Assembly: GCA_016710285.1 (NCBI GenBank)
Contig: JADJXR010000001.1
Span: forward strand, 1,860,001-1,924,000
DNA: 64,000 nucleotides
Direction: 5' to 3'
Origin: Chlorobiota bacterium
GTDB taxonomy: Bacteria; Bacteroidota; Ignavibacteria; OLB7
Made by a program: the position numbers and the translations under genes. Below the pieces are notes generated by a model. It worked only from the letters and a program-made list of their open reading frames with translations. It made no database searches and was not told the DNA's origin. Shown one piece after another: positions 27,561-37,227 of the stretch; within the stretch, counting starts at the first letter, position 1; every line of letters starts with the position of its first letter.

Positions 27561-28226
27561 ATGCCAGCACACACCACCACAAAAGGGAATATCCGAGACA
27601 TGATTGCCACAGCGATCATTCTTACTTGCTTCGCGCTTGTCACGGCCGCAATGGTTAGCTGCGGCAAAGCAGAAACGGGGGAAAGCAAGGCCACACAACA
27701 AACAACTGCCACAACCCCCACCCCAGACTCCGCAAGCCAACACGCTTCCCGCATCGAGCGCGGAAAGTACTTGGTCACGATTAGCGGCTGCAACGATTGC
27801 CACACGCCAGTGAAAATGGGCCCGAAAGGGCCGGAGAAGGATATGGCCAGAATGTTAGCCGGCCACCCAGAGGAAGTCGTACTTCCAACACCACCAAAAA
27901 TTGATGGCCCATGGGGGATGATGTCCGCCGCGATGACCGGAACCGCTTACGCCGGGCCATGGGGCATCACCTACGCCATGAACCTAACCCCCGACACCAC
28001 TACCGGGCTTGGAAACTGGAGCGAGCAGATCTTCATGCTGGCGATAAGAGAAGGGAAGCACTTCGGTGGATCGCGCCCGATTATGCCGCCGATGCCGTGG
28101 GATGTTTACAAGCATATGACCGACGAGGATTTGAAATCGGTGTTCGCCTATCTGAAGTCAATCCCTCCGGTTAAAAACAAGGTTCCGGAATACATGCCGC
28201 CACAGGGGCCAATGGCAAGCAAGTAA
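27561..28226 (+). CDS. c-type cytochrome lipoprotein
   Basis: The 221-residue product begins at an ATG with an unusually strong ribosome-binding site (AGGAAGGAG, 7 bases before it). It has a lipoprotein-like signal (IATAIILTCFALVTAAMVSC, Cys34) and one haem-binding CNDCH at 77-81. The likely distal methionine is in RPIMPPMPW, and the C-terminal helix is YKHMTDEDLKSVFAYLKSIPPV, all typical of single-haem class I cytochromes. It would carry electrons at the outer face of the inner membrane or in the periplasm. It is not next to an oxidase or dehydrogenase, so the partner is unknown. Confidence 0.88.
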   Translation: MPAHTTTKGNIRDMIATAIILTCFALVTAAMVSCGKAETGESKATQQTTATTPTPDSASQHASRIERGKYLVTISGCNDCHTPVKMGPKGPEKDMARMLAGHPEEVVLPTPPKIDGPWGMMSAAMTGTAYAGPWGITYAMNLTPDTTTGLGNWSEQIFMLAIREGKHFGGSRPIMPPMPWDVYKHMTDEDLKSVFAYLKSIPPVKNKVPEYMPPQGPMASK

Positions 28227-28436
28227 CAGAAGGCACACCCCAGCAACCTTCGCCAATCGTTGGTGGTAGGGGGGGGGAACGGCAACGGGCCTTTCCCCCC
28301 TCCCTACCGGCTAACAGCCGGGGCCAGAGTGGGATAGAGCTTGCTTCGCCACCAATCATCACTCATTACGGTTCGCCGATCACGTCCAATGGATCAAAAC
28401 CCAACAACCCAAAACCCAACAACCAAAACCACCACC

Positions 28437-30542
28437 ATGTTCACACGAATACTGTTCCGCTTGCTACTTCTGCTTGGCATCTCCACCCCGATGTTGGGGC
28501 AATGGACGCAGCTGCCGGGTCCTTCCGGGGGCGAAATTCGCTCGCTGGCAGTGCGCGGGGTAAGCGCAATCGCCATTAACGATCTTGGCAAAGTTTTCCG
28601 CAGCGACGGCGCAAACTGGAGCCCGCTCAACACCATGAACGCCTTGCAGGTGTTCTGCATTGGCGGCGCCTACTATGCCGACGATTTCGGCAACCTGATC
28701 CGCTCCACCAACAACGGGCAGACGTGGCAGGAGACCGGCCTTGAACGCTCAATCATGAGCATCGTGCGGCTGCAAGGGAAGTCCAACGTGCTGATTGCTT
28801 CGGACCGCACGGCCCTGTTCCGCTCCACCAATGGCGGGATCGGCTGGGACTCAATCGCCGCATTTGGCCCAAACAATTACATGATGGATATTGATGCTGA
28901 TGGAGCCTACGTTTACGGCCTCTCGACTGGTGAATCCGGAGCCATCCTGCGGCGAATACATGCCGACAGCACGCAATGGAGCAATGCGGTTGCCACCTAC
29001 CCTTCCACCAACATTGCCTCGCGGATGGAAGTGACCGATGGGGTTATCACCATCTACTACTTCAACGATGGCATTTTCCGCAGCTCCGACGGCGGGGCCA
29101 CGTGGAACCAGGTCAACACCGGATTGCCAACCCAGTCGTTCATCATGAACGACTTGATTGCCACACACAAAGGGCTGTTTGCTTCCACCACGCATGGGGT
29201 CTATAAACTGAAAGGGGAAACATGGCAGCGGGTGCTGGCCCAGCGCGACGCGCAGCTTGCCACCACCAACAGCGAGATCGTTGGCGAACTGTGGGCCGCC
29301 ACCGCCAGCGGTGTGTTAAGCGGGGGCGATGATGGAGAATCCTGGACCGCAATCAACGCTGGGTTGAATGTTCATTCCATCAAGAATATTGTTGCTGTGG
29401 GGAATGCAATCCTGGCCGCCGCACCCGCCGGAATCTTCCGCAGCACCAACGAAGGAATGGCGTGGGAGCAGACGTTTGCCACCCCAATCCTTCAGATGGT
29501 TGCCGAAGGGAACACGGTGCTGGCGCTGCACGAGAACTACGGCACCCCGGGCCTATCCCGTTCCAGCGATGGCGGCATCACCTGGACCGCCGCCACCACC
29601 AACCTTCCCGAACCGCTGCTGGACCTTACCGGTATTGCCGCCGCCGATGGAGTCTTCTACCTCTCCTCAGGCAACGGCGGAAGCGTGGGGGTTTGGCGTT
29701 CCACCGATGGCTGCGCAACGTGGCAACGTGCCTCGGCAGGGCTGCCCACCAACAACGACCAAACCCCGGTCCCCATTAACGCCATTGCTGCCCAGGGAAC
29801 AAGCGTGATTGCCGTCACCGCGTCGGCAGCCTACTGGTCCGGCGATGCAGGGGCAAGCTGGCAAGCAAGCGATTTGCAGATTGATGGAATGTCCTACCGC
29901 CCGGTTGCCGCCGCCGCTGCGGGGCAATTCTACTTGGGCAACGTTGACACGTTGTACAGCTCCGCCGACAGCGGAAAAACGTGGGAGGTGGAGCCGATCC
30001 TGAAGGATGGTGAATCCGCAATCCTTGCGATTGCTTCGGTTGGCCAGTCGGCAGTGGTGCTTTCGGAGTTCTTTGTGGGATTGGGGGAGCACCCCACCGC
30101 GGGAATGATGTGGCACAACGGAGGATGGTCCACCTTCACCGACCGGCTGCCGGAAAAAACATGGCTGATGAGCATTGCCAGCGCCGGAAACCACTTGTTT
30201 GTGGGCACCTGGGGAAGCGGCCTGATGCGCGCCACCACTGCCGAGGTTCTTGGCCAAACAAGCAACGCGCCGGGGGCGTTCATCAACACGTTCAAACTTG
30301 CGGCCTACCCCAACCCGGTCACTGCCGATGCCCGCATCCATTTCACGCTGGAACGCCCGGGCCATGTGGTGATTGAGCTTGTGAACCCACTTGGCACAAC
30401 CATCAAAACCTTGTTTGAAGGGGACGTTGACGCCGGGGACCATGCCGTTGTGGTTGATGCAAGCCAGCTTCCATCCGGCGTCTGGTTCTACCGGCTTACC
30501 AGCGGTGGAGAAAGCGTCACGGAGAAGTTTGTGAAGCCGTAA
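28437..30542 (+). CDS. T9SS-secreted protein with sortilin/BNR-like beta-propeller
   Basis: From ATG 28437 the product is 701 residues. A signal peptide (FTRILFRLLLLLGISTPMLG) is followed by many BNR/sortilin-type blades with repeated SxDGGxTW-like motifs (STNNGQTWQET, SSDGGATWNQVN, SSDGGITWTAA, STDGCATWQRA, SADSGKTWEVE). The last ~85 residues form a type IX C-terminal sorting domain (AAYPNPVTADARIHFTLERPG to GVWFYRLTSGGESVTEKFVKP). Such proteins are sent to the cell surface or outside; the ligand or substrate is unknown. In-frame upstream ATGs at 28341 and 28389 would add a repeated QNPTT segment before the signal peptide and are less likely. A terminator follows at 30566. Confidence 0.88.
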   Translation: MFTRILFRLLLLLGISTPMLGQWTQLPGPSGGEIRSLAVRGVSAIAINDLGKVFRSDGANWSPLNTMNALQVFCIGGAYYADDFGNLIRSTNNGQTWQETGLERSIMSIVRLQGKSNVLIASDRTALFRSTNGGIGWDSIAAFGPNNYMMDIDADGAYVYGLSTGESGAILRRIHADSTQWSNAVATYPSTNIASRMEVTDGVITIYYFNDGIFRSSDGGATWNQVNTGLPTQSFIMNDLIATHKGLFASTTHGVYKLKGETWQRVLAQRDAQLATTNSEIVGELWAATASGVLSGGDDGESWTAINAGLNVHSIKNIVAVGNAILAAAPAGIFRSTNEGMAWEQTFATPILQMVAEGNTVLALHENYGTPGLSRSSDGGITWTAATTNLPEPLLDLTGIAAADGVFYLSSGNGGSVGVWRSTDGCATWQRASAGLPTNNDQTPVPINAIAAQGTSVIAVTASAAYWSGDAGASWQASDLQIDGMSYRPVAAAAAGQFYLGNVDTLYSSADSGKTWEVEPILKDGESAILAIASVGQSAVVLSEFFVGLGEHPTAGMMWHNGGWSTFTDRLPEKTWLMSIASAGNHLFVGTWGSGLMRATTAEVLGQTSNAPGAFINTFKLAAYPNPVTADARIHFTLERPGHVVIELVNPLGTTIKTLFEGDVDAGDHAVVVDASQLPSGVWFYRLTSGGESVTEKFVKP

Positions 30543-30565
30543 AAAAAGAACAGCTTGTTGGCAAT

Positions 30566-30609
30566 GAACCGAGGGTCACGCAATGATGATCCTCGGTTCT
30601 TCATTTTCC
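30566..30609 (+). terminator. Rho-independent terminator after T9SS gene
   Basis: A 13-base stem with one mismatch (30566-30578 with 30587-30599), an 8-base loop, and then TTCATTTT. It begins 24 bases after the stop at 30542. Confidence 0.75.
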
Positions 30610-30747
30610 GGAGTGGCTCCAAAAAATTCTCTTTCAACGAAGCCGCAGCCCACTCGATAATTCCTTGCTCTTCCCTAACTTTTCGGCGTTCACCGATTGC
30701 CCATGATCGGCGCCAGTCCCTACTTCTTTTTTTGATTCGGAGGGCCT

Positions 30748-32727
30748 ATGCCAACGCCGTTATTCTCCCGACTCTGCTTCCATTTCTCACTGTTGCTGCT
30801 GTGCCCTTTCTCCCCCTTGCTTGCCCAACAAATTGGCGAGTGGATTGTGGTGGATGGCCGGATTCCCGGGACCGTTCGTACCGAGCCTTCGCACATTGCC
30901 TCTGCCGGGGTCGGCGATTACGTGGTTGCTGGGCAAATGAACCCGTGGATTGGCCCCTTCTACCTGCGCCACACCACCGACGGCGGGGCAACGTGGAAAA
31001 ACATCTGGCAAGATTCGTTGGGGCAATCGTCGCGGATTGTGGACCTGCTGCACCCAACCGCAAGCCGGTTCCTTCTGCTGGTTGATTCCATCACCAGCGA
31101 CCTTACGCAATGGCAGTCGCGGCGTGGCGTGGTGATTGGGTCCACCAACGGCGGGGCATCATGGTTCCGCGTGGAGTTGGGGAAGGACCAGGTGTTCACC
31201 TCCTGCTCCATGAGCGACTCCACGCACGGCATCGCAATCCGGCACACATACGGCACCACCTCCGGAACCGATGACCTGCAACAAACCACCGATGGCGGGA
31301 TGACATGGACCCCGCTCCCAATCCCAGCAGGAGTGACGGAGATCCTGAGCGTTGCGGCTGTTGGTCGGGACGATGTCCGCATCGCCGTCAAGAAGTCGAA
31401 ATCCAACAGCACGGATATCTACCGATTGGCCGGGGCCGGTAGCGATTGGGAGAAGATCGGGGCAATGCCAGCAACGGTGCGGAAGATGATCTTCACCACC
31501 CCACAAAACGGTTTTGCCTGGACCGAAGGAAGTCGCGGGGACCTTCTGCTGCGGACCGAAAACAGCGGCGCAACATGGGCGGTGACGATTGACACGCTGG
31601 GGCTAACATGGGACATTGTGGATATTGACTTTGCCGATTCGGAGCATGGCATTGTGGCCTTGAACTACCCCACCTTCATACGAACAACCGACGGGGGAAC
31701 GGAGTGGACGGAAGAGTATCTGCCAGCAAGCATCGCAGCTGAAGGATCGGTGGCAAAAAAAGTTGCGCAACGCCACCCATCGGAAGCAATGGCGATTGCA
31801 CGCCATGAATACGTCTGCAAATTCACAGGGCGCACGCGGCTGCGCCCGCCATTGGTGCATCCAATCAGGCGGGGCGATGCCGCATCGTTCACGGTGCAAT
31901 GGGAAAGAGTCACCGGGGCCACGCTCTACGACATTGAGGTGGGGGATACCTCCGGTGATTACAACGTGGCGAACCCCGAAATTTTTAACGAGCCGTGGTT
32001 TGCCCGCTACGGGCTGGACACGACCGCGCAAGCCGTCCCGCGTGAGCTTGGGCGGCGCTACGAGGTGCGCCTGCGGGCACGAAACGACCACGACACCAGC
32101 GACTGGTCGGCAATAAAAGTGATTCGCGTTCCCGACACCGCCGTTGAGCTTGCCATTCCCCAATGGCTCTATCCTGCCAACGAAGAAACCGGGGTGAAAG
32201 TCCCCACAACAATACGGTGGCAGCGGGTTCAGGGGGCAACGTCGTACATGCTGATCATTGATAACCTCCCAACATTTTCCGGCCCCACCACGATCACGCA
32301 AGGCGACCTTCGCGACACCTTCTACACATTCGGCGGGCTGCGCCCAAACACGCGCTATTACGTCCGGCTTCGCGCCAGCAATGGAACCGTCACCCGCTGG
32401 GCCGGCCTGCTGACGTTCACCACTGGGGGGATATCCTCGGCTCCGATTCCAGAAACTCCATCCGCCCTGGCGTGCCATCTTTCCCCGAACCTGCTGGTCC
32501 CGGGCGCAGAAGCAACCCTTACCCTTTCCGTTGCCCAGGCCGATGAACTCCAAATTCGCATTGTTGATTACGCGGGACGGGAGCTGCAACGCCTTGGCCC
32601 GCAGCGGTTGGACCCTGGCGAGCATCGGTTGCGGTTGGATGCCGGCCAGCTTCCGCCCGGCGCGGCGTTCCTGCTTGTGGAGGGGGCGCAAGGGGACAGG
32701 GCCATTGCACCGTTGTGGGTGTATTGA
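30748..32727 (+). CDS. secreted beta-propeller protein with fibronectin-III repeats
   Basis: The 659-residue product has a signal peptide (FHFSLLLLCPFSPLLAQQ), then a Ycf48/sortilin-like propeller (TDGGATWKNIW, STNGGASWFRVE, TTDGGMTWTPL, TENSGATWAV). Two fibronectin-like domains follow (about 365-470 and 475-570; PATIRWQR-type strands such as TTIRWQRVQGATSYMLII), and the C-terminal ~75 residues resemble a T9SS sorting domain (LRIVDYAGRELQRLGPQRLDPGEHRLRLDAGQLPPG). GGAGGG precedes the ATG. It is a cell-surface or exported protein, similar in layout to the gene before it. Function unknown; the sorting-domain call is less certain than for neighbours. Confidence 0.8.
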   Translation: MPTPLFSRLCFHFSLLLLCPFSPLLAQQIGEWIVVDGRIPGTVRTEPSHIASAGVGDYVVAGQMNPWIGPFYLRHTTDGGATWKNIWQDSLGQSSRIVDLLHPTASRFLLLVDSITSDLTQWQSRRGVVIGSTNGGASWFRVELGKDQVFTSCSMSDSTHGIAIRHTYGTTSGTDDLQQTTDGGMTWTPLPIPAGVTEILSVAAVGRDDVRIAVKKSKSNSTDIYRLAGAGSDWEKIGAMPATVRKMIFTTPQNGFAWTEGSRGDLLLRTENSGATWAVTIDTLGLTWDIVDIDFADSEHGIVALNYPTFIRTTDGGTEWTEEYLPASIAAEGSVAKKVAQRHPSEAMAIARHEYVCKFTGRTRLRPPLVHPIRRGDAASFTVQWERVTGATLYDIEVGDTSGDYNVANPEIFNEPWFARYGLDTTAQAVPRELGRRYEVRLRARNDHDTSDWSAIKVIRVPDTAVELAIPQWLYPANEETGVKVPTTIRWQRVQGATSYMLIIDNLPTFSGPTTITQGDLRDTFYTFGGLRPNTRYYVRLRASNGTVTRWAGLLTFTTGGISSAPIPETPSALACHLSPNLLVPGAEATLTLSVAQADELQIRIVDYAGRELQRLGPQRLDPGEHRLRLDAGQLPPGAAFLLVEGAQGDRAIAPLWVY

Positions 32728-32771
32728 CGCTGCGGGCGTTGTTCAAGATCGTCACAGCGTAGGGGCCTGGC

Positions 32772-32802
32772 TTGGCTGCCCGCCAACAAACGGATAATTT
32801 CG
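32772..32802 (+). promoter_or_regulatory. putative promoter of hutU
   Basis: TTG (32772-32774), 20 bases, then TAATTTCG (32795-32802), one base off the TAnnTTTG box seen before groES. It lies 36 bases before the hutU start and its AAGGAGA ribosome-binding site. Confidence 0.5.
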
Positions 32803-32838
32803 GCGCAACTACGGAACAAACTGAAGGAGAGCAATGCC

Positions 32839-34533
32839 ATGACCGAGACACTTCCCGCCGCCGGTGGAACACGCACCAGCAACCGCACCGTTCGCGCCCC
32901 ACGCGGGACCGAACTTACCTGCCGCAACTGGCAGATTGAAGCGGCCTACCGAATGATCCAAAACAACCTGGACCCCGAGGTGGCCGAACGTCCGTCCGAG
33001 CTGATTGTGTACGGAGGGTTGGGGAAGGCCGCGCGCAACTGGGAGTGTTTCGATGCCATTCTGGAATCGCTGCGGAAGCTGGAGCCGGACCAAACCTTGC
33101 TGGTGCAATCGGGGAAGCCGGTGGGCGTTGTCCGCTCCCACACCGACGCGCCCCGAGTGCTGATTGCCAACAGCAACCTTGTGCCGGGCTGGGCAACGTG
33201 GGACCAGTTCCGCCAGCTTGATGAGATGGGCCTGATGATGTACGGCCAGATGACCGCCGGAAGCTGGATCTACATTGGCACGCAGGGGATATTGCAAGGA
33301 ACCTACGAGACGTTCGCTGCCTGCGCCGAACGCCACTTTGGCGGAACGCTTCGGGGAACCCTGACCGTCACCGCTGGGCTTGGCGGGATGGGGGGCGCGC
33401 AGCCGCTTGCCGTCACGATGAACGAAGGGACGGTGCTGGCGGTGGAGATTGATGAATGGCGGATTGACAAACGGATCCACGACCGCTACTGCGACCGCAA
33501 AGCCACGAACCTTGACGAAGCGTTGGCGATGCTTCAGGAGGCCCGCCAGCGTGGCGAATCGCTTTCGGTTGGCCTGCTGGGGAACGCCGCCGAGGTGCTT
33601 CCGGAAATGGTCCGGCGCGGCATCATTCCCGACATCGTCACGGACCAAACTTCTGCCCACGATTTGCTGAACGGATACTATCCTGCCGGGCTTTCCAAGC
33701 AGGAATCGGACGCGCTTCGTGCCGCCGATCCCGATGAATATCTGCGCCGCGCCGCCGAGTCGGTACGCGCCCACGTGGAGGCAATCGTTGCCATGAAAGA
33801 TGCGGGGGCGGTGGCGTTCGATTACGGAAATAACATCCGTGCCGAGGCCCAGAAAGCAGGGTTTGGCCGTGCGTTCGAGTTCAAAGGGTTTGTGCCGGAA
33901 TACATCCGCCCGTTGTTCTGCGACGGCAAGGGGCCGTTCCGTTGGGTGGCGCTTTCGGGCAACCCGGAGGACATTTACGCAACGGACCGGGCAATCATGG
34001 AGCTGTTCCCCGACAACGCCCCGCTCCACCGCTGGCTGGCAATGGCCCAGGAGCGGATTGCATGGCAAGGATTGCCGGCACGGATCTGTTGGCTGGGATA
34101 TGGCGAGCGTGAGAAAGCGGGATTGCTCTTCAACCAGATGGTCCGCGACGGACGCGTTTCCGCGCCAATCGTTATTGGCCGCGACCATTTGGATTGCGGA
34201 TCGGTTGCCAGCCCCAACCGCGAAACGGAAGGGATGCGGGATGGCTCCGATGCCATTAGCGACTGGCCATTGCTGAACTTTGCGATGCACGCAATGGGTG
34301 GGGCAACGTGGACCTCGTTCCACCACGGCGGCGGGGTTGGGATGGGGTACTCGCAGCACTCCGGAATGGTGGTGGTGGCCGACGGCACACCGGAAGCTGA
34401 TGCGCGATTGTCGCGGGTGCTGACCTACGACCCCGCAATGGGGATCTTCCGCCACGCCGACGCCGGCTACGAACGCGCCGCCCGCAACGCCCAGCAATTC
34501 GGCATCAATATCCCGATGCTGAATCGGGGGTGA
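32839..34533 (+). CDS. hutU: urocanate hydratase
   Basis: HutU adds water to urocanate to give imidazolone propionate, the second step of histidine breakdown, using tightly bound NAD as an electrophile. The 564-residue product has the usual length and the family's conserved stretches: NWQIEAAYRMIQNNLDPEVAE, the NAD-binding GGLGGMGGAQPLA, VTDQTSAHD, the cysteine region GLPARICWLGYGE, SPNRETEGMRDGSDAI and SFHHGGGVGMGYSQHSG. AAGGAGA lies upstream of the ATG. No hutH, hutI or hutG is in the window, so the pathway genes are scattered. A bidirectional hairpin terminator follows its stop. Confidence 0.97.
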   Translation: MTETLPAAGGTRTSNRTVRAPRGTELTCRNWQIEAAYRMIQNNLDPEVAERPSELIVYGGLGKAARNWECFDAILESLRKLEPDQTLLVQSGKPVGVVRSHTDAPRVLIANSNLVPGWATWDQFRQLDEMGLMMYGQMTAGSWIYIGTQGILQGTYETFAACAERHFGGTLRGTLTVTAGLGGMGGAQPLAVTMNEGTVLAVEIDEWRIDKRIHDRYCDRKATNLDEALAMLQEARQRGESLSVGLLGNAAEVLPEMVRRGIIPDIVTDQTSAHDLLNGYYPAGLSKQESDALRAADPDEYLRRAAESVRAHVEAIVAMKDAGAVAFDYGNNIRAEAQKAGFGRAFEFKGFVPEYIRPLFCDGKGPFRWVALSGNPEDIYATDRAIMELFPDNAPLHRWLAMAQERIAWQGLPARICWLGYGEREKAGLLFNQMVRDGRVSAPIVIGRDHLDCGSVASPNRETEGMRDGSDAISDWPLLNFAMHAMGGATWTSFHHGGGVGMGYSQHSGMVVVADGTPEADARLSRVLTYDPAMGIFRHADAGYERAARNAQQFGINIPMLNRG

Positions 34534-34554
34534 GGGCAAGCTCCATCCGAAGCA

Positions 34555-34607
34555 AAAAACAATCGCCGCATGAAGCCTGGATGCTCATGCGGCGATTGCT
34601 GTTTTTG
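34555..34607. terminator. bidirectional terminator between hutU and T9SS gene
   Basis: A perfect 14-base stem (34560-34573 with 34585-34598) and an 11-base loop. It is followed by CTGTTTTTG on the plus strand and by TTTTTT (complement of 34554-34559) on the minus strand, so it serves both convergent genes. Confidence 0.88.
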
Positions 34608-34627
34608 AGCAATCAGCAGCGTCAACA

Positions 34628-36163
34628 TTATGGAATCGGCACCAGGGTGCTTGCTCGCACGCCATTCGATTCGGCAACGGCAACATAGGCTCCGGGGGGA
34701 AGTTCCTCCAGCGACACCCAACCCATTCCGGCGGCGATGCTGCGGCGCAACACCACACGCCCCACCATATCTACTACGCTGACGGTGATCTCTTTCCCGG
34801 TTGCTCCATCAACCTGCAATTGCCGACGGCCCGCAGCCATTATGATCCGAAGGGCTTGCCCTTCTTCTGCGGCAGGCTCAACTCCTGTGGGAATGTCGGC
34901 AATGCTGGCAACGTACAGGTGCGGGAACCGCAAACCCACAACGCCAAACGTTCCATCCCGAAGCTGGTGAACGGCGTTCAACTTCCCGGTGTCGGAGCCG
35001 GACCAGGATGTACGCCAACGGATCGTTCCGGCAGCGTCCAATCGGAGCATCAGCGGATATTGTCGGCTCTGGTCAATAGTTCGGCGATTCGGTCGGAACA
35101 TGGCGGTGTATCCAACAGCCATGAAGCCACCATCGGGAAGGGGTTCAATGGCGGTTAATTGTGCATAGTCCGTCTCGAAGGAGAGTTCTTTTTTCCAGAG
35201 AGTATTGCCCAAAGAATCGAGGCGGAAGAGGATGGGGGCTGACTTCCATTGCTTGCCAGTTTGGACAAAGGGGTTGACGCTCAGGAGCATGCCTCCATCG
35301 TTGGTTGGTGCCAAGCCAGCACAGTAGGTGTAGGGGATAGCAGTGTCGGCAGGGATACGTTCCCAAAGGATAGTGCCGGAGCTATCGAAGCAAGCAAGGA
35401 AGGGTCGGCGAAATTGGCCGGACTCGGTGCGGTCGCCACGCAGAATAAATCGGTTATGGGCAATTGGGGTTAGGCCAAGTGCTTCGTAGTATGGTCGAGT
35501 ATTTTGGTGGTAATACTTGTATTGCAGCTGGTAGCCATCGTCTCGGATACGTTTAAATCGTGTTCCTACGCTTTCCGAAGTAGAGATAGCGATAAATTCA
35601 TTTTGATTTGGAGCTTGGCAAAAATGTGAATTCACACCAAGACTATACGATTTGCCAGGAACTTGAACTTGCCGGCTTATAAAAGTATCAAGCATATTTC
35701 CTTCTCTTGACAATACTACTTTCTGGTAATACGCAAAATCAGTCATTATTATTGGATAGTAATTGCATGATACTACTACGGTAGTATCCACGATTTTAAC
35801 CCATCGAGCATCGGAAAGAAAAGCATTCAAAAAATCAGAAACAGTATCTCCAAATTTCCGACTCCAGAATAATGTTCCATACTCACCTATTCGGCTGACT
35901 GCAGAGGTAAACCCTGCGCCAGTCTCCCCCCAGACATAGATATCACCATTGACATCTTGCACAAACTCCATGCCGTTGTAATATAAGTCCGATACTTGTG
36001 GGTGAGGGCTGGGCTCCATGTACATATTTTCCCATCGTATTTCTTGGCTGTGCAGAGTGGTATTTGCAATGATGATTCCCACAAGCATTGCAGCAAATAG
36101 CGGAATGATATTCGATAAGCACTTGCGGTTAGGTGAGGTTCTGCTCGGTTGATGATTTTTCAT
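34628..36163 (-). CDS. T9SS-secreted protein, compositionally mosaic
   Basis: The 511-residue product has a signal peptide (NIIPLFAAMLVGIIIANTTLHSQ) and a body resembling the repeat-propeller proteins of FCB bacteria (VQDVNGDIYVWGETGAGF, SFETDYAQLTAIEPLPDGGFMAVGY, NAVHQLRDGTFGVVGL). A C-terminal T9SS-like sorting domain covers about the last 80 residues (KEITVSVVDMVGRVVLRRSIAAG, LPPGAYVAVAE). AAGGAG precedes the ATG. The 5' half is AT-rich (38-40% G+C in sampled lines near 35641-35820) while the 3' half is about 65% near 34681. This points to a join between a foreign front and a native tail. Function unknown. Confidence 0.82.
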   Translation of the reverse strand: MKNHQPSRTSPNRKCLSNIIPLFAAMLVGIIIANTTLHSQEIRWENMYMEPSPHPQVSDLYYNGMEFVQDVNGDIYVWGETGAGFTSAVSRIGEYGTLFWSRKFGDTVSDFLNAFLSDARWVKIVDTTVVVSCNYYPIIMTDFAYYQKVVLSREGNMLDTFISRQVQVPGKSYSLGVNSHFCQAPNQNEFIAISTSESVGTRFKRIRDDGYQLQYKYYHQNTRPYYEALGLTPIAHNRFILRGDRTESGQFRRPFLACFDSSGTILWERIPADTAIPYTYCAGLAPTNDGGMLLSVNPFVQTGKQWKSAPILFRLDSLGNTLWKKELSFETDYAQLTAIEPLPDGGFMAVGYTAMFRPNRRTIDQSRQYPLMLRLDAAGTIRWRTSWSGSDTGKLNAVHQLRDGTFGVVGLRFPHLYVASIADIPTGVEPAAEEGQALRIIMAAGRRQLQVDGATGKEITVSVVDMVGRVVLRRSIAAGMGWVSLEELPPGAYVAVAESNGVRASTLVPIP

Positions 36164-36206
36164 GGTAGTACTCCTTGCGGTAGTTCAAAATTCCTTAGCA
36201 TAATAA

Positions 36207-36241
36207 TGCCCGTAGGGAATATCACGTATTCCCTACGGGCA
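36207..36241 (-). terminator. hairpin terminator candidate after Cys-rich protein gene
   Basis: A perfect 14-base stem (36207-36220 with 36228-36241) and a 7-base loop, 10 bases after the stop of the minus-strand gene at 36251. The sequence after it on the minus strand is not T-rich, so termination strength is uncertain. Confidence 0.55.
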
Positions 36242-36250
36242 TAGGCGCGA

Positions 36251-37227
36251 CTATTTTTTGCTTAACCCAGGAGAATCGGGTGCATTCTTTGGAGGCGTGA
36301 ACTCACTTTCGTTGCAATATGGGCGGCATGGTCCCAGCCGTGCCCCGGGATTTGATTGCCGAATAATTTCTGCGTCGGGTGGATCTATCGGGCAGATGTC
36401 AGCACCCGAGGGAACAGCAGTCTGCCAACTAAACACTTGGCGTTGCTGCGAAACATCATAGCAGATCTTAAATTCACGCAAGCAGCATTGAACTTCGCCA
36501 TTGCATGAGTAATACCGGTTCGAAATTCGCACAGGCACTTGAGGGGTCGGAGGCGTAGAAGCGAATGGCTGGGCATCCTTTTTCCCACCAGAAGTATCAA
36601 TACGGTGAAATTCAACAGGTATGTTTCTGGTCAGCACGGCCATGCACGTTGCATACGTGGCGCGGAAAATTTTCTGGCCGTTCGGGCACAGAAAACTCTG
36701 GTAATCTTGTTGTAGATCAGGATTGTTTGGATCTAACGCAAGTGCATTTTGTGCAAGGATAAATTTTTGATCGAATAGCAGGATGGCCAACCGCTTCAAT
36801 GCTGAATGGAAGAGTTGCTGAAGGAATTGATCTTGGTCAAAGCTGCTGGTATAAGCATTGTGCAAATCATAGCAGGGGTTTGATGGATCGTTCGGATTAT
36901 TGATGTCAGGAATTTGCCAGTCAATATCGAACAACTGATAATAGAACGTGTTCAACCCGCAGTCCCGTACTCGATAATTAATTGTTAGCGGGCAAGAAGG
37001 AAATTCTGGGATGGTAGTTATAAAGTAGCCATACTGCCAAGGTGCTGTGCAGTTGACTTGCTCCTCGCGGCAATCGCTGCTGCCTCCACTAGGCTGCGCG
37101 ACTACCTGATGACCGATGACAACGAAAAAAACAAGCGTTAGCAGTAACCTCCATAACGAACGCTGTGTTGGCTTGCCGTGTGCCGTGTGCCGTGTGCCGT
37201 GTGTGGCAGGATGTGGACGCTGTTCAT
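36251..37227 (-). CDS. cysteine-rich secreted protein with heptamer repeat at its start (frame-switching candidate)
   Basis: The body frame (about 300 residues to 36251) has a signal peptide (SLWRLLLTLVFFVVIGHQVVAQ) and a mature part with 14 cysteines, no known family and no T9SS domain. The only start codon in that frame before the signal is a TTG at 37285 without a ribosome-binding site. The well-placed ATG at 37227 (GGAG, 6-base spacer) lies in a different frame. Between it and the signal peptide are four copies of a 7-base repeat (37176-37203). With four copies the ATG frame stops after 27 codons; with five or two copies it reads straight into the signal peptide. The gene is also AT-rich (about 35% at 36721-36780), suggesting transfer. 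Confidence 0.7.
37176..37203 (-). repeat. (CACACGG)x4 heptanucleotide tandem repeat
   Basis: Four perfect copies of CCGTGTG on the plus strand (CACACGG as read by the gene). It lies between the ATG at 37227 and the signal-peptide codons of the Cys-rich protein gene. Seven is not a multiple of three, so each gain or loss of a unit changes the frame. Confidence 0.93.

Noticed and set aside
28268..28310. Imperfect hairpin with G9 and C6 runs after the cytochrome gene
   Set aside because: The pairing is irregular and no T run follows, so it cannot be called a terminator with confidence.
28389..28436. In-frame ATG at 28389 as start of the T9SS gene
   Set aside because: It would put a repeated QNPTT segment coded by a 15-bp duplication before a normal signal peptide; ATG 28437 fits better.
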